A stretch of 64,000 nt of DNA from an uncultured Monoglobus sp. (lineage in GTDB: Bacteria > Bacillota > Clostridia > Monoglobales > Monoglobaceae): positions 104,697 to 168,696 of the forward strand of contig CANRBF010000005.1 of NCBI GenBank assembly GCA_947628795.1, in the 5' to 3' direction. Below are positions 49,810-60,000 of the stretch, in pieces; position 1 is the first letter of the stretch, and every line of letters begins with the position of its first letter. The notes under the pieces are model-generated. The model made no database searches. It was not told where the DNA came from and saw nothing but the letters and a program-made list of their open reading frames with translations. The translations under genes and the position numbers were made by a program.

Positions 49810-49852
49810 GAAAATTACAGCAGTTAACACAAGTTTAAACTGTTTGTAATAT

Positions 49853-51040
49853 TTATTTCTTTCTTATTTCGCGCATGAATGCCTCAACGCGGTCAAGCGC
49901 CTCGTTGATATTTTTAATCGAGTAGGCATAGGAGCAGCGTATAAAGCCCTCGCCGCTCTCGCCAAATGCGTTGCCCGGAACGACCGCCAGTTTTTTGCTG
50001 TGGAGCAGGTTCTCGCAGAACGTGTTGGAGTCCATGCCCGAGCTTTTGATACAGGGGAAGCAGTAAAACGCGCCCTTGGGCTCGAAACACTCGAGGCCGA
50101 TGGCGTTAAAGCCGTCAACTATGACCTGCCTGCGGTAGTTGTAGTCGTCGCGCATGATCTTGATATCGCGGTCGCCGTTTCTCAGCGCCTCGATCGCGGC
50201 GTACTGCGCCGTTGTGGGCGCTGACATTATCGCGTACTGGTGCACCTTTGTCATAGCCTTTATAAGCGCGGGGTGCCCCAGCGCGTAGCCCAGTCTCCAG
50301 CCGGTCATGGCGTAGCTCTTTGAAAACCCGCTGACGATAACGGTGCGCTCGTACATATCGTCAAGCTCCGCGATAGACACATGCCGCTCGTCGCCGTATG
50401 TAAGCTCGGCGTATATCTCGTCGGACAGCACCATGATGTTTGTGCCGCGCAGCACATCGGCTATTGCCTCAAGGTCGGCGCGGGTCATGATAGCGCCCGT
50501 GGGGTTGTTGGGATAGGGCAGCACCAAAACTCGCGTTTTCGGCGTTATGGCGGCTTTCAGCTCGTCGGCGGTCAGGCGGAAATCGTTTTCCGCCTTGGTC
50601 TCGATGGCGACCGGAACTCCGCCCGCCAGCTGCACCAGCGGCTTGTAGCACACAAAGCTCGGCTCGCAGACCAAAACCTCGTCTCCGCGTTCAAGAGTGG
50701 CGCGCAGAAAAAGGTCGATCGCCTCGCTGCCGCCCACGGTCACGACCGACTGTGTCAGCGGGTCGTATTTCAAACCGAAGCGGCGCTCCATATATTTGCT
50801 GATCTCGATCCTCAGCTCTTTAAGTCCCGAGTTTGAGGTGTAGTGGGTGTGACCCTTTTCAAGGGAGTATATGCCCTTGTCCCTGATGTGCCAGGGCGTC
50901 ACAAAATCGGGCTCGCCAACGCCCAGAGAGATGCAGTCCTTCATCTCGGCCGCGATATCGAAAAAGCGCCGTATTCCCGAGGGCGGCATTTCCGACACCG
51001 TGCGGTTCACCATGGCTCGGGGATCAAATTTTGAGCTCAT
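49853..51040 (-). CDS. PLP-dependent class I/II aminotransferase
   Basis: 395 residues, fold type I. LGVGEPDFVTPWHI near the start, PNNPTGA (about 177-183), SDEIYAELTY, and the Schiff-base lysine in SGFSKSYAMTGWRLG (about residue 240) are all of the aspartate/aromatic aminotransferase group (MalY/PatA-like). Substrates likely aspartate, alanine or aromatic amino acids. Its start overlaps the upstream lrp-type regulator by four bases, so the two are coupled; the regulator probably responds to an amino acid handled by this enzyme. Confidence 0.93.
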   Translation of the reverse strand: MSSKFDPRAMVNRTVSEMPPSGIRRFFDIAAEMKDCISLGVGEPDFVTPWHIRDKGIYSLEKGHTHYTSNSGLKELRIEISKYMERRFGLKYDPLTQSVVTVGGSEAIDLFLRATLERGDEVLVCEPSFVCYKPLVQLAGGVPVAIETKAENDFRLTADELKAAITPKTRVLVLPYPNNPTGAIMTRADLEAIADVLRGTNIMVLSDEIYAELTYGDERHVSIAELDDMYERTVIVSGFSKSYAMTGWRLGYALGHPALIKAMTKVHQYAIMSAPTTAQYAAIEALRNGDRDIKIMRDDYNYRRQVIVDGFNAIGLECFEPKGAFYCFPCIKSSGMDSNTFCENLLHSKKLAVVPGNAFGESGEGFIRCSYAYSIKNINEALDRVEAFMREIRKK

Positions 51041-51534
51041 AGCGAAATTACCTCCCTGTCGTCGTCATCGGGGAGCTTGCACACGACCCCGTCAAACTTG
51101 TATCGTTTTAAAACAAAGTGGGTCGCGGTGCCCACAACCGAGTTCATGGTGGCGAGATGCTCGGATATGAACGACGATATCTCGCGGATATTGGCGCCCT
51201 CGATCGTGATTCCGAAGTCGTAGCTTCCGCTCATCAGGTTGATCGACTTGACCTCGGGATATTGATAGATGCGCTCGGCTATTCTGTCAAAGCCGAGACT
51301 CTCCATCGGCGTCACCCGAAGCTCGATATACGCGGTAACCGAGTCGGCGCCCGAGGCTTTGTCCCAGTTGACCTTGGCGCCGTAGCCCATGATAACGCCG
51401 TCGTCCTCCATCTGCTTGATAAGCTCGGCCACGCGCTCGGGCTCGGCTCCCGTCATCTTGGCGATCTCATCGTTTGTTGTTCTGCAGTCACTGTGCAGAA
51501 TGTCAAGAATTTTGCTTTTTAATGTGTCAGACAT
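51037..51534 (-). CDS. Lrp/AsnC-family transcriptional regulator
   Basis: 165 residues. An N-terminal winged HTH (about 5-55; LHSDCRTTNDEIAKMTGAEP, then IKQMEDDGVIMGYGAKVNW) and a C-terminal RAM effector domain (about 70-145; KSINLMSGSYDFGITIEG). A C-terminal tail of about 15 residues ends DREVISL. ATGA overlap with the aminotransferase gene. Expected to sense an amino acid and adjust the operon; direct targets not visible. Confidence 0.93.
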   Translation of the reverse strand: MSDTLKSKILDILHSDCRTTNDEIAKMTGAEPERVAELIKQMEDDGVIMGYGAKVNWDKASGADSVTAYIELRVTPMESLGFDRIAERIYQYPEVKSINLMSGSYDFGITIEGANIREISSFISEHLATMNSVVGTATHFVLKRYKFDGVVCKLPDDDDREVISL

Positions 51535-51561
51535 AAAATAAAACTCCTTTCATCGCGGTTT

Positions 51562-52971
51562 TCAGCTGATACCGCTCAGTTCTTGATACAGCGTTTTGGC
51601 GTAGCTGTCGGTCATGCCGCAGATCGAATCGGTCACAAGCAGCAGCCTGAGATACAGCTTTTCGCCCTCGTCTTTGTCTTTTGAATAAAATCTGTAGTTC
51701 TGTATGTAATTGTCTGAAATTATGCTCATAATTTTTTTGTCGATCGACGACAGCTTTTTGTCGGTGTCAAAATCCACGGCCGCGTAAGCCAGTTTGTCAA
51801 GCAGAAAATCAAGCATGGTGCCCGCGGCGATCTCGGTGCGCAATATCTGTTTCGATAAGAATGCGCGCTCGTAGGCTATGCCGCTCAACGCCTTTGACAA
51901 GGGATTCTCGATCGATACGGACAACAAGTCCGTGGTGAAATTTCCGCTCATTATCGAGGCGTAGTTTTCGCAAAAGCTTGCGGTGGCGCCGCGCAGCATC
52001 GTAGTTTGAACGTGTATCAGCCAGTTCTGCACCGCGTTTACGTTCGGATCCGAAACGTTTCGCTCCGCTGCCTGCTTACGCGTTTCGACAAGCCTTTTGA
52101 CCAACCTTTCATATTCCGCCTTTTCTTTGCTGTTTCGGCAGGCGTTTGAGTATCGAGCGGAATTCAGGTCGTCTATGAGATCTTCAAACGAGATCAGGCC
52201 TTTTTTCACCGCGTCCTCGATATCGGCGGTCTTGTAGGCTATATCGTCGGCCGCTTCCAATAGGTAGGTAAGCGGATAGCGCGCGTTTCCGGCGCCGGTG
52301 GAGCTTGTTATATCCTCGAACAGATTGCTCTCGGCGTAATAATAGCCCATCTTTTTGTCTTTTATGTTTCCGCTGTTTTTGTCGATCCCGACAGACGGCA
52401 CAGGATATTTGATTATCGTGTTCAGAAGCGCGTAGGTCAGGCGCATGCCGTTCTCGTCCACAAGATAGTGGAGCTTTGTCAGCAGTCTCAGCGCCTGAGC
52501 GTTGCCCTCGAAATTCAAAAGGTCGCCCCGCATCTGAGGAGACAAAAGATTATTCGGGTCAAGCCTGTCAAGATTTTCCGAAAACCAGTCGCGGATAGCC
52601 GTTTCGCCGAAATGCCCGAAGGGCGGGTTGCCGATGTCGTGGAGCAGCCCGGCGCACTCGAGTATGCTGCACGCCGCGTCTTTCACGCTCTCGTCGACCT
52701 CGGGGTCGATCTTATCTTTTATGATCCTCGTGAAGCAAGACTGACCAAGCGATTTTGCGAATGAGGACACCTCAAGCGAGTGCGTCAGCCTCGTGCGCAC
52801 AAAGTCGCTCTTGTCAAGCGGGAACACCTGCGTCTTGTCCTGCAGTCTGCGGAACGAGGCGCTGCCGATTATTCGGTGGTAGTCCCTCTGAAACTCGGTG
52901 CGCAGGTCGTCGGACTGCTTTTGGCGCCGCCCTCCCGCGCGCTCGTCGGACAGAAGCTTGTTCCAGTTCAT
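51562..52971 (-). CDS. dgt: Deoxyguanosinetriphosphate triphosphohydrolase
   Basis: HD-domain enzyme removing triphosphate from dNTPs, mainly dGTP, to balance nucleotide pools. 469 residues: RLTHSLEV (H64), the HD pair H111-D112 in LLHDIGNPPFGH, and the later D of ADDIAYKTADIED complete the metal site. DSICGMTDSYA closes the protein. GGAGG precedes the ATG. It lies between metG (55 bp upstream) and the Lrp gene (27 bp downstream). Confidence 0.95.
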   Translation of the reverse strand: MNWNKLLSDERAGGRRQKQSDDLRTEFQRDYHRIIGSASFRRLQDKTQVFPLDKSDFVRTRLTHSLEVSSFAKSLGQSCFTRIIKDKIDPEVDESVKDAACSILECAGLLHDIGNPPFGHFGETAIRDWFSENLDRLDPNNLLSPQMRGDLLNFEGNAQALRLLTKLHYLVDENGMRLTYALLNTIIKYPVPSVGIDKNSGNIKDKKMGYYYAESNLFEDITSSTGAGNARYPLTYLLEAADDIAYKTADIEDAVKKGLISFEDLIDDLNSARYSNACRNSKEKAEYERLVKRLVETRKQAAERNVSDPNVNAVQNWLIHVQTTMLRGATASFCENYASIMSGNFTTDLLSVSIENPLSKALSGIAYERAFLSKQILRTEIAAGTMLDFLLDKLAYAAVDFDTDKKLSSIDKKIMSIISDNYIQNYRFYSKDKDEGEKLYLRLLLVTDSICGMTDSYAKTLYQELSGIS

Positions 52972-53026
52972 GAATAATCCTCCGTTATTTCGGTTGAAAT
53001 TTTTTGTTCCTATAATTGCGATTTAA

Positions 53027-55063
53027 TCAACGATTGCGCATCGGGAAAAAGTCGAACCTGGGCTCCAGGAACTTGATCGGGTGCTCGGTCTCGCCCATTG
53101 CTCCGCAGAACTCGGTCAGGGTTTCGAATATATGCTCCCAGCTCCAGATCTCCTCGGGAAGAGCCAGATATTCCCTCAAAAGCTCGGTTCCCTCGGGCGC
53201 TATCGGGTGCATCAGCGTCATGGCGGTTTTCACCATGTGCAGCGTGTCGGTGATAACTTGGTTCCTGGCGGTCTCGTCACTCTCGGCCTCCCGGATGTTT
53301 TTCGCCCAGTATTTGTTGGCGTCTCTTATATATGTGTCCATCAGGCTCATGATCGAGTGGAACTCGAATTTATACATGAACCTTTCGTATTTGAGTATCG
53401 TCTCTTTTGCGTAGTGCATCACCTCGTCCGACACGCTTCCCATCGGCAGCTTCGACTTTCCGTATTTTTGTATCGTGTAGAAGCAGGAGCGGGCAACGCG
53501 ATTGAACACGCCCGACAGCATTTTGCCCTCGCGCTCCACGGGGTCGGGGTCCTTCTCGTTCGCGTCGGGATTCAGCGGCTTCGGCCTGAAGCTCACGCTC
53601 TTGAGGCTGAGGCCCAGTCCCAAAAAATGGGCGCGCAGCTGCTCGGCGGTGTAATGCTCGAGCAGATCGGCCGCCATGGGCGGCTTCACGTCGCCGCTGC
53701 TGCTGGCCTTTTTGTTAAGGAACAGAATGTGGTTGTTCGCCACCAGTGTGGGCATCGCCATCTGTCCGTCCTTCGGCTCGGCGGTGATGTTGCCTTTGCC
53801 CTGCAGCGCCATGAACATCGCCGGTTCGGCTATGCCGTAGAAATATATATTGTCCTGGCCGATAAACTGATATATTTCCGCGTCGCGGCTCAGCCAGTAT
53901 TTTTCCCACTCGTCATCGGGCCTGCCCTGCTGCTTTAAATAGGTTTTGGTGAAGGATATGGGCGCCCAAAGCGACTCGGGCCAAACCCAGATCGTCAGCC
54001 CGTCCTCGCCCTCGAGCACCGGCGCGGGAACGCCCCACTCGATGTTTCCGGTCAGGCGGAAGGGCACAAGTGTTTTGCCCGCGCGGAACCTGATCCCGTT
54101 TTCGTTCAGCAGGTCCTTAGCGCCGTCGCGGGCGCTCAGATTTTTAAACTCAAGAGTGAACGAGGATTTTTTCTCGTCAACTATGAGCTTGTGCTCGGGC
54201 ATTTTATCTTTTATCGCCTCGTATCCCTCAAGAAAATCGTTCTTGACGTAGATCATCGGGGGCAGCATAAACTCGCTGATCGTGTTATAAACCAGAGCGC
54301 GGGAGTTTTCTTTGGATTTTAGATCCTCGGCGAAATCCTTGAGCAGCTCCGAAAATTTGGTAAGGTCGATGTACCAGTTGGTAACGTCGCGCATTTCGGG
54401 GGTTTCCCCGGTTATCGTGCTTTTTGGGTCGATAAGGTCGGCGGGCATGTACTGGTGGCCGAGGGAGCACTCGTCGGCGTACGCCTTGTCGCTCTGGCAC
54501 TTGTCCACGGGGCACTTGCCCACGACCTGTCTGCCGTTTAAGAACTGACCCGCTTTGGCGTCGTAGAACTGCGACGTCACCATCTTTTCAAGGTGCCCGT
54601 TTTTGTACCAGGTCTCCATCAGCTCGCGGCTGACCTCGGCGTGGATATCCTTCGCCTCGTCAAGACCCGAGGCTCCGAACAGGCTCAGGCTTATCCCGTA
54701 TTTTTCGAGAGTATCTTTCTGGCTCTCGTGGTTCGCGCGCACAAAGTCCTCGATGGTGCCGTCAAACTCCCCGTCCTCGCGGAGCTTGCGGTAGCTCTCA
54801 ACGATGGGCGAGCCGTAGCAGTCGGTGCCCGACACGAATATGACGTTGTCCTTTCCGATCCTGTCTCTGAGGAACCTGGCCAGGCAGTCGGCCTGCACGA
54901 ACACTCCGCCCACATGGCCGAAGTGCAGCTGCTTGTTGCCGTAGGGCATACCGCCCGTTATGACCGCCCGTTTGGGGAATTCGGGGCGCGGCAGGTCGAA
55001 TATATTAACTTTTTTGGGTCTGAATCGCTCGTTGTTTTGATTTTTCTTGTCCTTCTTACCCAT
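53027..55063 (-). CDS. metG: Methionyl-tRNA synthetase, divergent branch
   Basis: 678 residues. Class I synthetase with HFGH (residues 47-50) for the HIGH motif, FVSGTDCYGSP, a Cys-containing knuckle region (KCPVDKCQ and a later Cys), FIGQDNIYFYG in the core, and an unusual second motif NKKASSSG (about 448-455) in place of KMSKS. An anticodon-binding helical domain ends it (about 500-678), and the tRNA-binding EMAP domain is absent. A basic N-terminal extension of about 28 residues precedes the core. AGGAGG before ATG. Between gltX and dgt. Confidence 0.88.
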   Translation of the reverse strand: MGKKDKKNQNNERFRPKKVNIFDLPRPEFPKRAVITGGMPYGNKQLHFGHVGGVFVQADCLARFLRDRIGKDNVIFVSGTDCYGSPIVESYRKLREDGEFDGTIEDFVRANHESQKDTLEKYGISLSLFGASGLDEAKDIHAEVSRELMETWYKNGHLEKMVTSQFYDAKAGQFLNGRQVVGKCPVDKCQSDKAYADECSLGHQYMPADLIDPKSTITGETPEMRDVTNWYIDLTKFSELLKDFAEDLKSKENSRALVYNTISEFMLPPMIYVKNDFLEGYEAIKDKMPEHKLIVDEKKSSFTLEFKNLSARDGAKDLLNENGIRFRAGKTLVPFRLTGNIEWGVPAPVLEGEDGLTIWVWPESLWAPISFTKTYLKQQGRPDDEWEKYWLSRDAEIYQFIGQDNIYFYGIAEPAMFMALQGKGNITAEPKDGQMAMPTLVANNHILFLNKKASSSGDVKPPMAADLLEHYTAEQLRAHFLGLGLSLKSVSFRPKPLNPDANEKDPDPVEREGKMLSGVFNRVARSCFYTIQKYGKSKLPMGSVSDEVMHYAKETILKYERFMYKFEFHSIMSLMDTYIRDANKYWAKNIREAESDETARNQVITDTLHMVKTAMTLMHPIAPEGTELLREYLALPEEIWSWEHIFETLTEFCGAMGETEHPIKFLEPRFDFFPMRNR

Positions 55064-55109
55064 AATTTCCTCCTATTGACTTTTTATTTGCAGGCTTGTG
55101 TCAGCGGTT

Positions 55110-56747
55110 TTACGCGTTCTCTATTCTTCTCCGCATCTCGCTTTCACCGATTATATGACAAATCTCCCACAGGTCGGGGGAGTTTGTCCGTCCGGTCAGC
55201 GCCACGCGGATGACCGAGCTGACGTCGCTGACGCTGCCCTTGTACATGTCGGGATTCTTTTTGAAGTCCTTGGGCTTCACCGCGTAGCCCATGTCGGCCG
55301 TGATGTCGCGTATCTTTTGGAACCACTGCTGATTGTCGTCGTTTATGTCGAATGTTTCAAGGTAGCGGCGGAATATCTCTTTCCTGTCCTCGTCGGACAC
55401 GCGCTCGGGGTACTCGTCCTCGAGCTTGAACGTTTCCGGGAAGTAGAACGACAGGAACTCTCTCGCCTGCTTCCAGCTCGTCAGGTCTTTTCTCGGTCTG
55501 GCGCCGTTTTTGCCCACGTCTATTATCTTTTCCGAGTATTCTCTGTCTCGGGTGAAAATATCATAAAACTCGGGGTCGTACTCTTTTAGCCACTCGGCGA
55601 ACTCGTCGTATATGTCGGCCGCCTTTGTTCTCAGCAGCACTTCGCGGCTCACATCCTCAAACTTCATTATGTCAAACAGCGCGCCCGAGCTGCTCATTTT
55701 TTCGAGCGTGAATTTAAAGTCGTCGATCGGCGCGTCGGGGTTTTCGGCCCGCCATTCCTCAAAGTTGGAATTCAGCACGGTCAGCAGATATTCCCAAACG
55801 GCGCGGGGCGCGTAGCCCTCGGCGCGGTAGTACTCGAGACCAAGCTCCGGGTCCTTGCGCTTTGAGAGCTTGCGCTTGGTGCCGCCGTCCATCTTCATCA
55901 GCACCGCGGTGTGGCAGTATATCGGGCGCTCAAAGCCCAGCGTGTCAAACAGCTGAACATGTATCGGCAGCGTCGCCAGCCATTCCTCACCGCGGACAAC
56001 GTGGGTCGTGCGCATAAGGTGGTCGTCGATAACATGCGCGAAGTGGTAGGTGGGTATGCCGTCGGATTTAAGCAGCACAAAATCCTGATAGTTTTCCGAA
56101 AGCTTCAGGGTGCCGCGTATGCCGTCAAACACCTCGATGTGGTTCTTCTCGTCTCCGTTTGAGCGGAAGCGCAGCACATAGGGCTCGCCGTTTTCGATTC
56201 TTGCCTTTATCTCGTCAAGCGAAAGATCGCGGCATTTCGCCCACTCGCCGTAATAGCCGAAGTTCAGCTTTTTGGATATCTGCTCCTCGCGCATTTCCTT
56301 GAGCTCCTGCTCGGTGCAGAAGCAGGGGTATGCCATGCCTGTCTCGACCAGTTTCTTTGCGAAACACTGGTAGATCTCCTTGCGCAGGCGCTGACGGTAG
56401 GGACCGTAGCTTCCGCTGTCGCCGCTCGCGGTCGCGCCCTCGTCGAATTTTATCCCGAAAAAGTCCATGGCCGATATAACCAGCTCGACAGCGCCCTCGA
56501 CCTCGCGCTTGGCGTCGGTGTCCTCAACGCGGAGGAAGAAGGTTCCGCCGCTCTGATGGGCCAGGCGCTCGCCTATTATCGCGTTGTAAAGATTTCCCAG
56601 ATGCACAAATCCTGTGGGGCTTGGGCCTATTCTGGAAACGACCGCCCCCTCGGGCAGATCTCTTTTTGGGTACTTATCCTCATAATATTCGGGGCTTTCG
56701 GTTATGTGACCGAAAAGCAGCTCCGCAAGCTCTGTATTCTTATTCAT
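55110..56747 (-). CDS. gltX: Glutamyl-tRNA synthetase
   Basis: 545 residues, class I: SRIGPSPTGFVHLGN (HIGH motif HLGN, 49-52), the KMSKS-type motif KLSKRKD (about 294-300), and an anticodon domain to the end. Somewhat longer than E. coli GltX (471). Whether it also charges tRNA-Gln (non-discriminating, as usual in Clostridia with GatCAB) is not visible. GGAG precedes ATG. First gene of a five-gene minus-strand run gltX-metG-dgt-lrp-aminotransferase. Confidence 0.95.
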   Translation of the reverse strand: MNKNTELAELLFGHITESPEYYEDKYPKRDLPEGAVVSRIGPSPTGFVHLGNLYNAIIGERLAHQSGGTFFLRVEDTDAKREVEGAVELVISAMDFFGIKFDEGATASGDSGSYGPYRQRLRKEIYQCFAKKLVETGMAYPCFCTEQELKEMREEQISKKLNFGYYGEWAKCRDLSLDEIKARIENGEPYVLRFRSNGDEKNHIEVFDGIRGTLKLSENYQDFVLLKSDGIPTYHFAHVIDDHLMRTTHVVRGEEWLATLPIHVQLFDTLGFERPIYCHTAVLMKMDGGTKRKLSKRKDPELGLEYYRAEGYAPRAVWEYLLTVLNSNFEEWRAENPDAPIDDFKFTLEKMSSSGALFDIMKFEDVSREVLLRTKAADIYDEFAEWLKEYDPEFYDIFTRDREYSEKIIDVGKNGARPRKDLTSWKQAREFLSFYFPETFKLEDEYPERVSDEDRKEIFRRYLETFDINDDNQQWFQKIRDITADMGYAVKPKDFKKNPDMYKGSVSDVSSVIRVALTGRTNSPDLWEICHIIGESEMRRRIENA

Positions 56748-56923
56748 CGCGTTATTTCTCCTTAAAATAATATATCTTATATATTTTACTATTATTTGCG
56801 AAATAAGTCAAGGGCGGGAAGTTTAATTTTATAATTATGTAACACAAGCTTATATATGTCAAAATATTTGTTATAAATGTCAAAATTACGGTTGTTTATG
56901 TCTTATTATCGTTTGGGAAGCTA

Positions 56924-56952
56924 TTGCAAAAATTCGATAAACATGTTATAAT
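56924..56952 (+). promoter_or_regulatory. Promoter of the PL1 gene
   Basis: TTGCAA (56924-56929), 17 bp, TATAAT (56947-56952), about 50 bp before the ATG at 57004. Confidence 0.85.
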
Positions 56953-57003
56953 GAAAATTGCTTATTACGCACGTAATAAAAATTTTTCTTATGAGGTGGA
57001 TCT

Positions 57004-60000
57004 ATGAAAAGAATATGTTTATTTTTGATGTGTTTTTTTACTCTATGCGCGGTTTTGTGCGTCGGCGCTTCGGCCGAGGGCGACCTGCTCGCCTTTCCCG
57101 GCGCGGAGGGCGGCGGAAAATACGCGGTCGGCGCCAGAGCTCAAAGCAGTCTTTCGGTTTATCATGTGACTAATCTCAACGATTCGGGCGAGGGATCGTT
57201 CCGCGACGCGGTGTCGCGATCCGGAAGGATAATCGTGTTCGACGTCAGCGGAGTTATCGAGCTTTACAGTCAGATAAGAATGAGCAGAGGCCTGACAATA
57301 CTCGGTCAGACCGCGCCCGGTGACGGCGTTGTTATCACCGGATATGACGTGATGGTCGGAAACGACAATATAATCCGCTATCTCAGGATCCGCCCCACAA
57401 GCAAAAACACCGACCGCGAGCACGACGGTCTGGGCGGCTCGGGCAGCGACGTCATTGTGGATCACTGCTCGGTAAGCTGGGGCATCGACGAATTGCTGAC
57501 GCTGTACAAGGGCTCAAACGTGACGGTGCAGAACACGATTTCCTCCGAGAGCCTCAGAATGTCCAGCCACGCGAAGGGCGCCCACGGCTACGGCGGAATT
57601 TTCGGCGGTGAAAACTGCTCCCTTCATCACAATCTGTTCGCTCATCACGACAGCAGGACCCCGCGTCTTGACAGATGTCTGAAGCGCACCGATGTCAGAA
57701 ACAACGTGATATACGACTGGGGAAAAACCAACTCGGCGTACGGCGGAGAGCCGTACTACCAGGAACCCAACGATGCGCAGGGCCCGTTTTCTATCAACTG
57801 GATAAACAATTACTATAAATACGGCCCCGGGACCGCGCACGGCATACGTAACAGAATTTTCGAGGTGTCGGGCTCGTACGCGCAGGATTATTTAAACATG
57901 ACCAATTTTTGCTTCAAGGGCAACTATGTGGAAGGTTATCCGGATGTCACAGCCGATAATATAAAGGGTATCAAAAATCCCCAATACGGCAATATGGCCG
58001 ACGAGCCCGAGAGCATGGGCGAATATGAGATAAACACTCAGACCGCCGAGGAAGCGTACGAGACGGTGCTCAAGAGCGTGGGCGCGTCGCTGCCGAGGCG
58101 TGACGCGGTAGACGCGAGGATCGTAAACGACGTCAAAAACGGCACCGGCCGCATAATCAATTCGGCCGAGGAGGTTGGCGGAGTTCCCGAGCTTAAGCAG
58201 GAGCGCCGCGTGTTCTCTATTCCGCAAAAGTGGAAGGACACAAACGGCATGGGAACCGCCCGCGAGACCGACATAGTTTCAAACGGCGGCAAGCATGACG
58301 GCTACACATGGATAGAGGCGTATGTCAACGATATGACCGAAACAATGTCCGAGAACCAGCCTTCAAATCCGACCGTCACGGTTTCGGGCCCCGAGATCAA
58401 CACGATCGACGGAGAGGCGGACAACTGGACGACCGCCGTGTCCGGCGAGCCTTTTGAATACAATATTTCGGCAGCGCCCGCAAAGGCCGGCGACCCGGAG
58501 ATAGATTACATAGAGATCTATGACAGCGAGAAGATTTATACTGTAGCGGTGGGGAACAGCGCGAACTTGAAGATGGAGCTCGGCCCCGGCACGCATTATC
58601 TGTCGGCGAGGGCTTACAACAAAAACGGCGAGTCGACTCAAAGCCCAACGTCGATAGTTTACGTCAAGAGCGCCGATACTCCCGAGGGCTTCACTCACGC
58701 GCAAATAGGCGCGGCGCCCTACGGTGCGGCGGGCGACTCTTGGACGAGCGGCGCAAACATCGGTCTGCTCGGAAGCGGACGGCTGGGCGCGAGCAACGGC
58801 TCGGAGATCACGGGCGTCGCTCAAGACAGCTGCGACTTTATGTATAAAGAGGTCAGCGGCGATTTTGATATGACCGTAAAGCTCGAAAAAATGCCGAGCG
58901 CCGATAACGGCTCGTCGTCCGGCCTTATGCTGCGCGAGAGTTTGGAGCCCGGTGCCAGAATGGTAATGGCCGCCGACGGCTGGCTCAAGTACGGTGAAAA
59001 CGTCAGAATTATGAGCCGAAACTCGGCGAACGCTTTGTCGACCGTCACTTGGTTCAGCGGCATTATGAACAACAGCAGCTACAGCACCGACAAATATCCG
59101 CTGCCCAAATATATGAGGATACAGCGCGAGGACGACAAGATAACGGTATCGGTCTCAAACGGAGGACGAATTTGGACAGACAATATGAGACAGCCGCAGA
59201 GCGTGACTCTGAGCGGTCTTTCCGACACGGTATATGTCGGACTTGCGGCCGACAGCGGTCAGCCGAGCACTTCGCCGATTAAAGAGTATATGTCGGAGTC
59301 ATTGTTCTCAAATCTTAATATCGAGAGCACGGAGCCGACGCCGGCGCCCACCGCCACGCCCGACCCGATCCGCGCCGTAAGCGTCGGAGAAATACAAAAC
59401 GGAATTATCGGCATTTCACAGGATAACGCGATCGCGGGAACAATGGTTATGTTCTCCGCAGTGCCCGATTTCGGATATTTCACCGACAGCGTCACGGTGA
59501 CCGCGGCGGACGGACGGGATATTTATGTCATCCGCGACGATATGAGCTGCACATTCATAATGCCCGACAGCGACGTTGTGATAACCGCGTCGTTCCTGCC
59601 CGAGGGCTCCGCGACCTCGGCGCCCAAGCCCAAGCCTAAATTCAAAGTTAAGACCTCGGTCCCCGGCGGAGGGGGAGTATTGCGCATCTCGGCGGACGGC
59701 GGCGCGTATGAGGCGCTCAGCGAGACCTTTAACGGCAACTCGATAACCGACAGTGATTTTTGGTTGATCGGCGGCGACACATATGATCTGAGCGCCGAGC
59801 GCGATCTCGGCACGATCACCTTCCTCGGCAACTGGAAGCTCATGGATAGGGAGGTTGAGGGCTCCGTTTTAAAGATCATGAACTCGCTTGAAGGATTTTA
59901 TCTTAACCCAAACACCAAGCCTTCAAATCGCGTCAACAGAGGAGTGGCGCTGTTTTCACCCTCGGCCAGCGCGACGGTAAATATAAACGTGTACAGCGAT

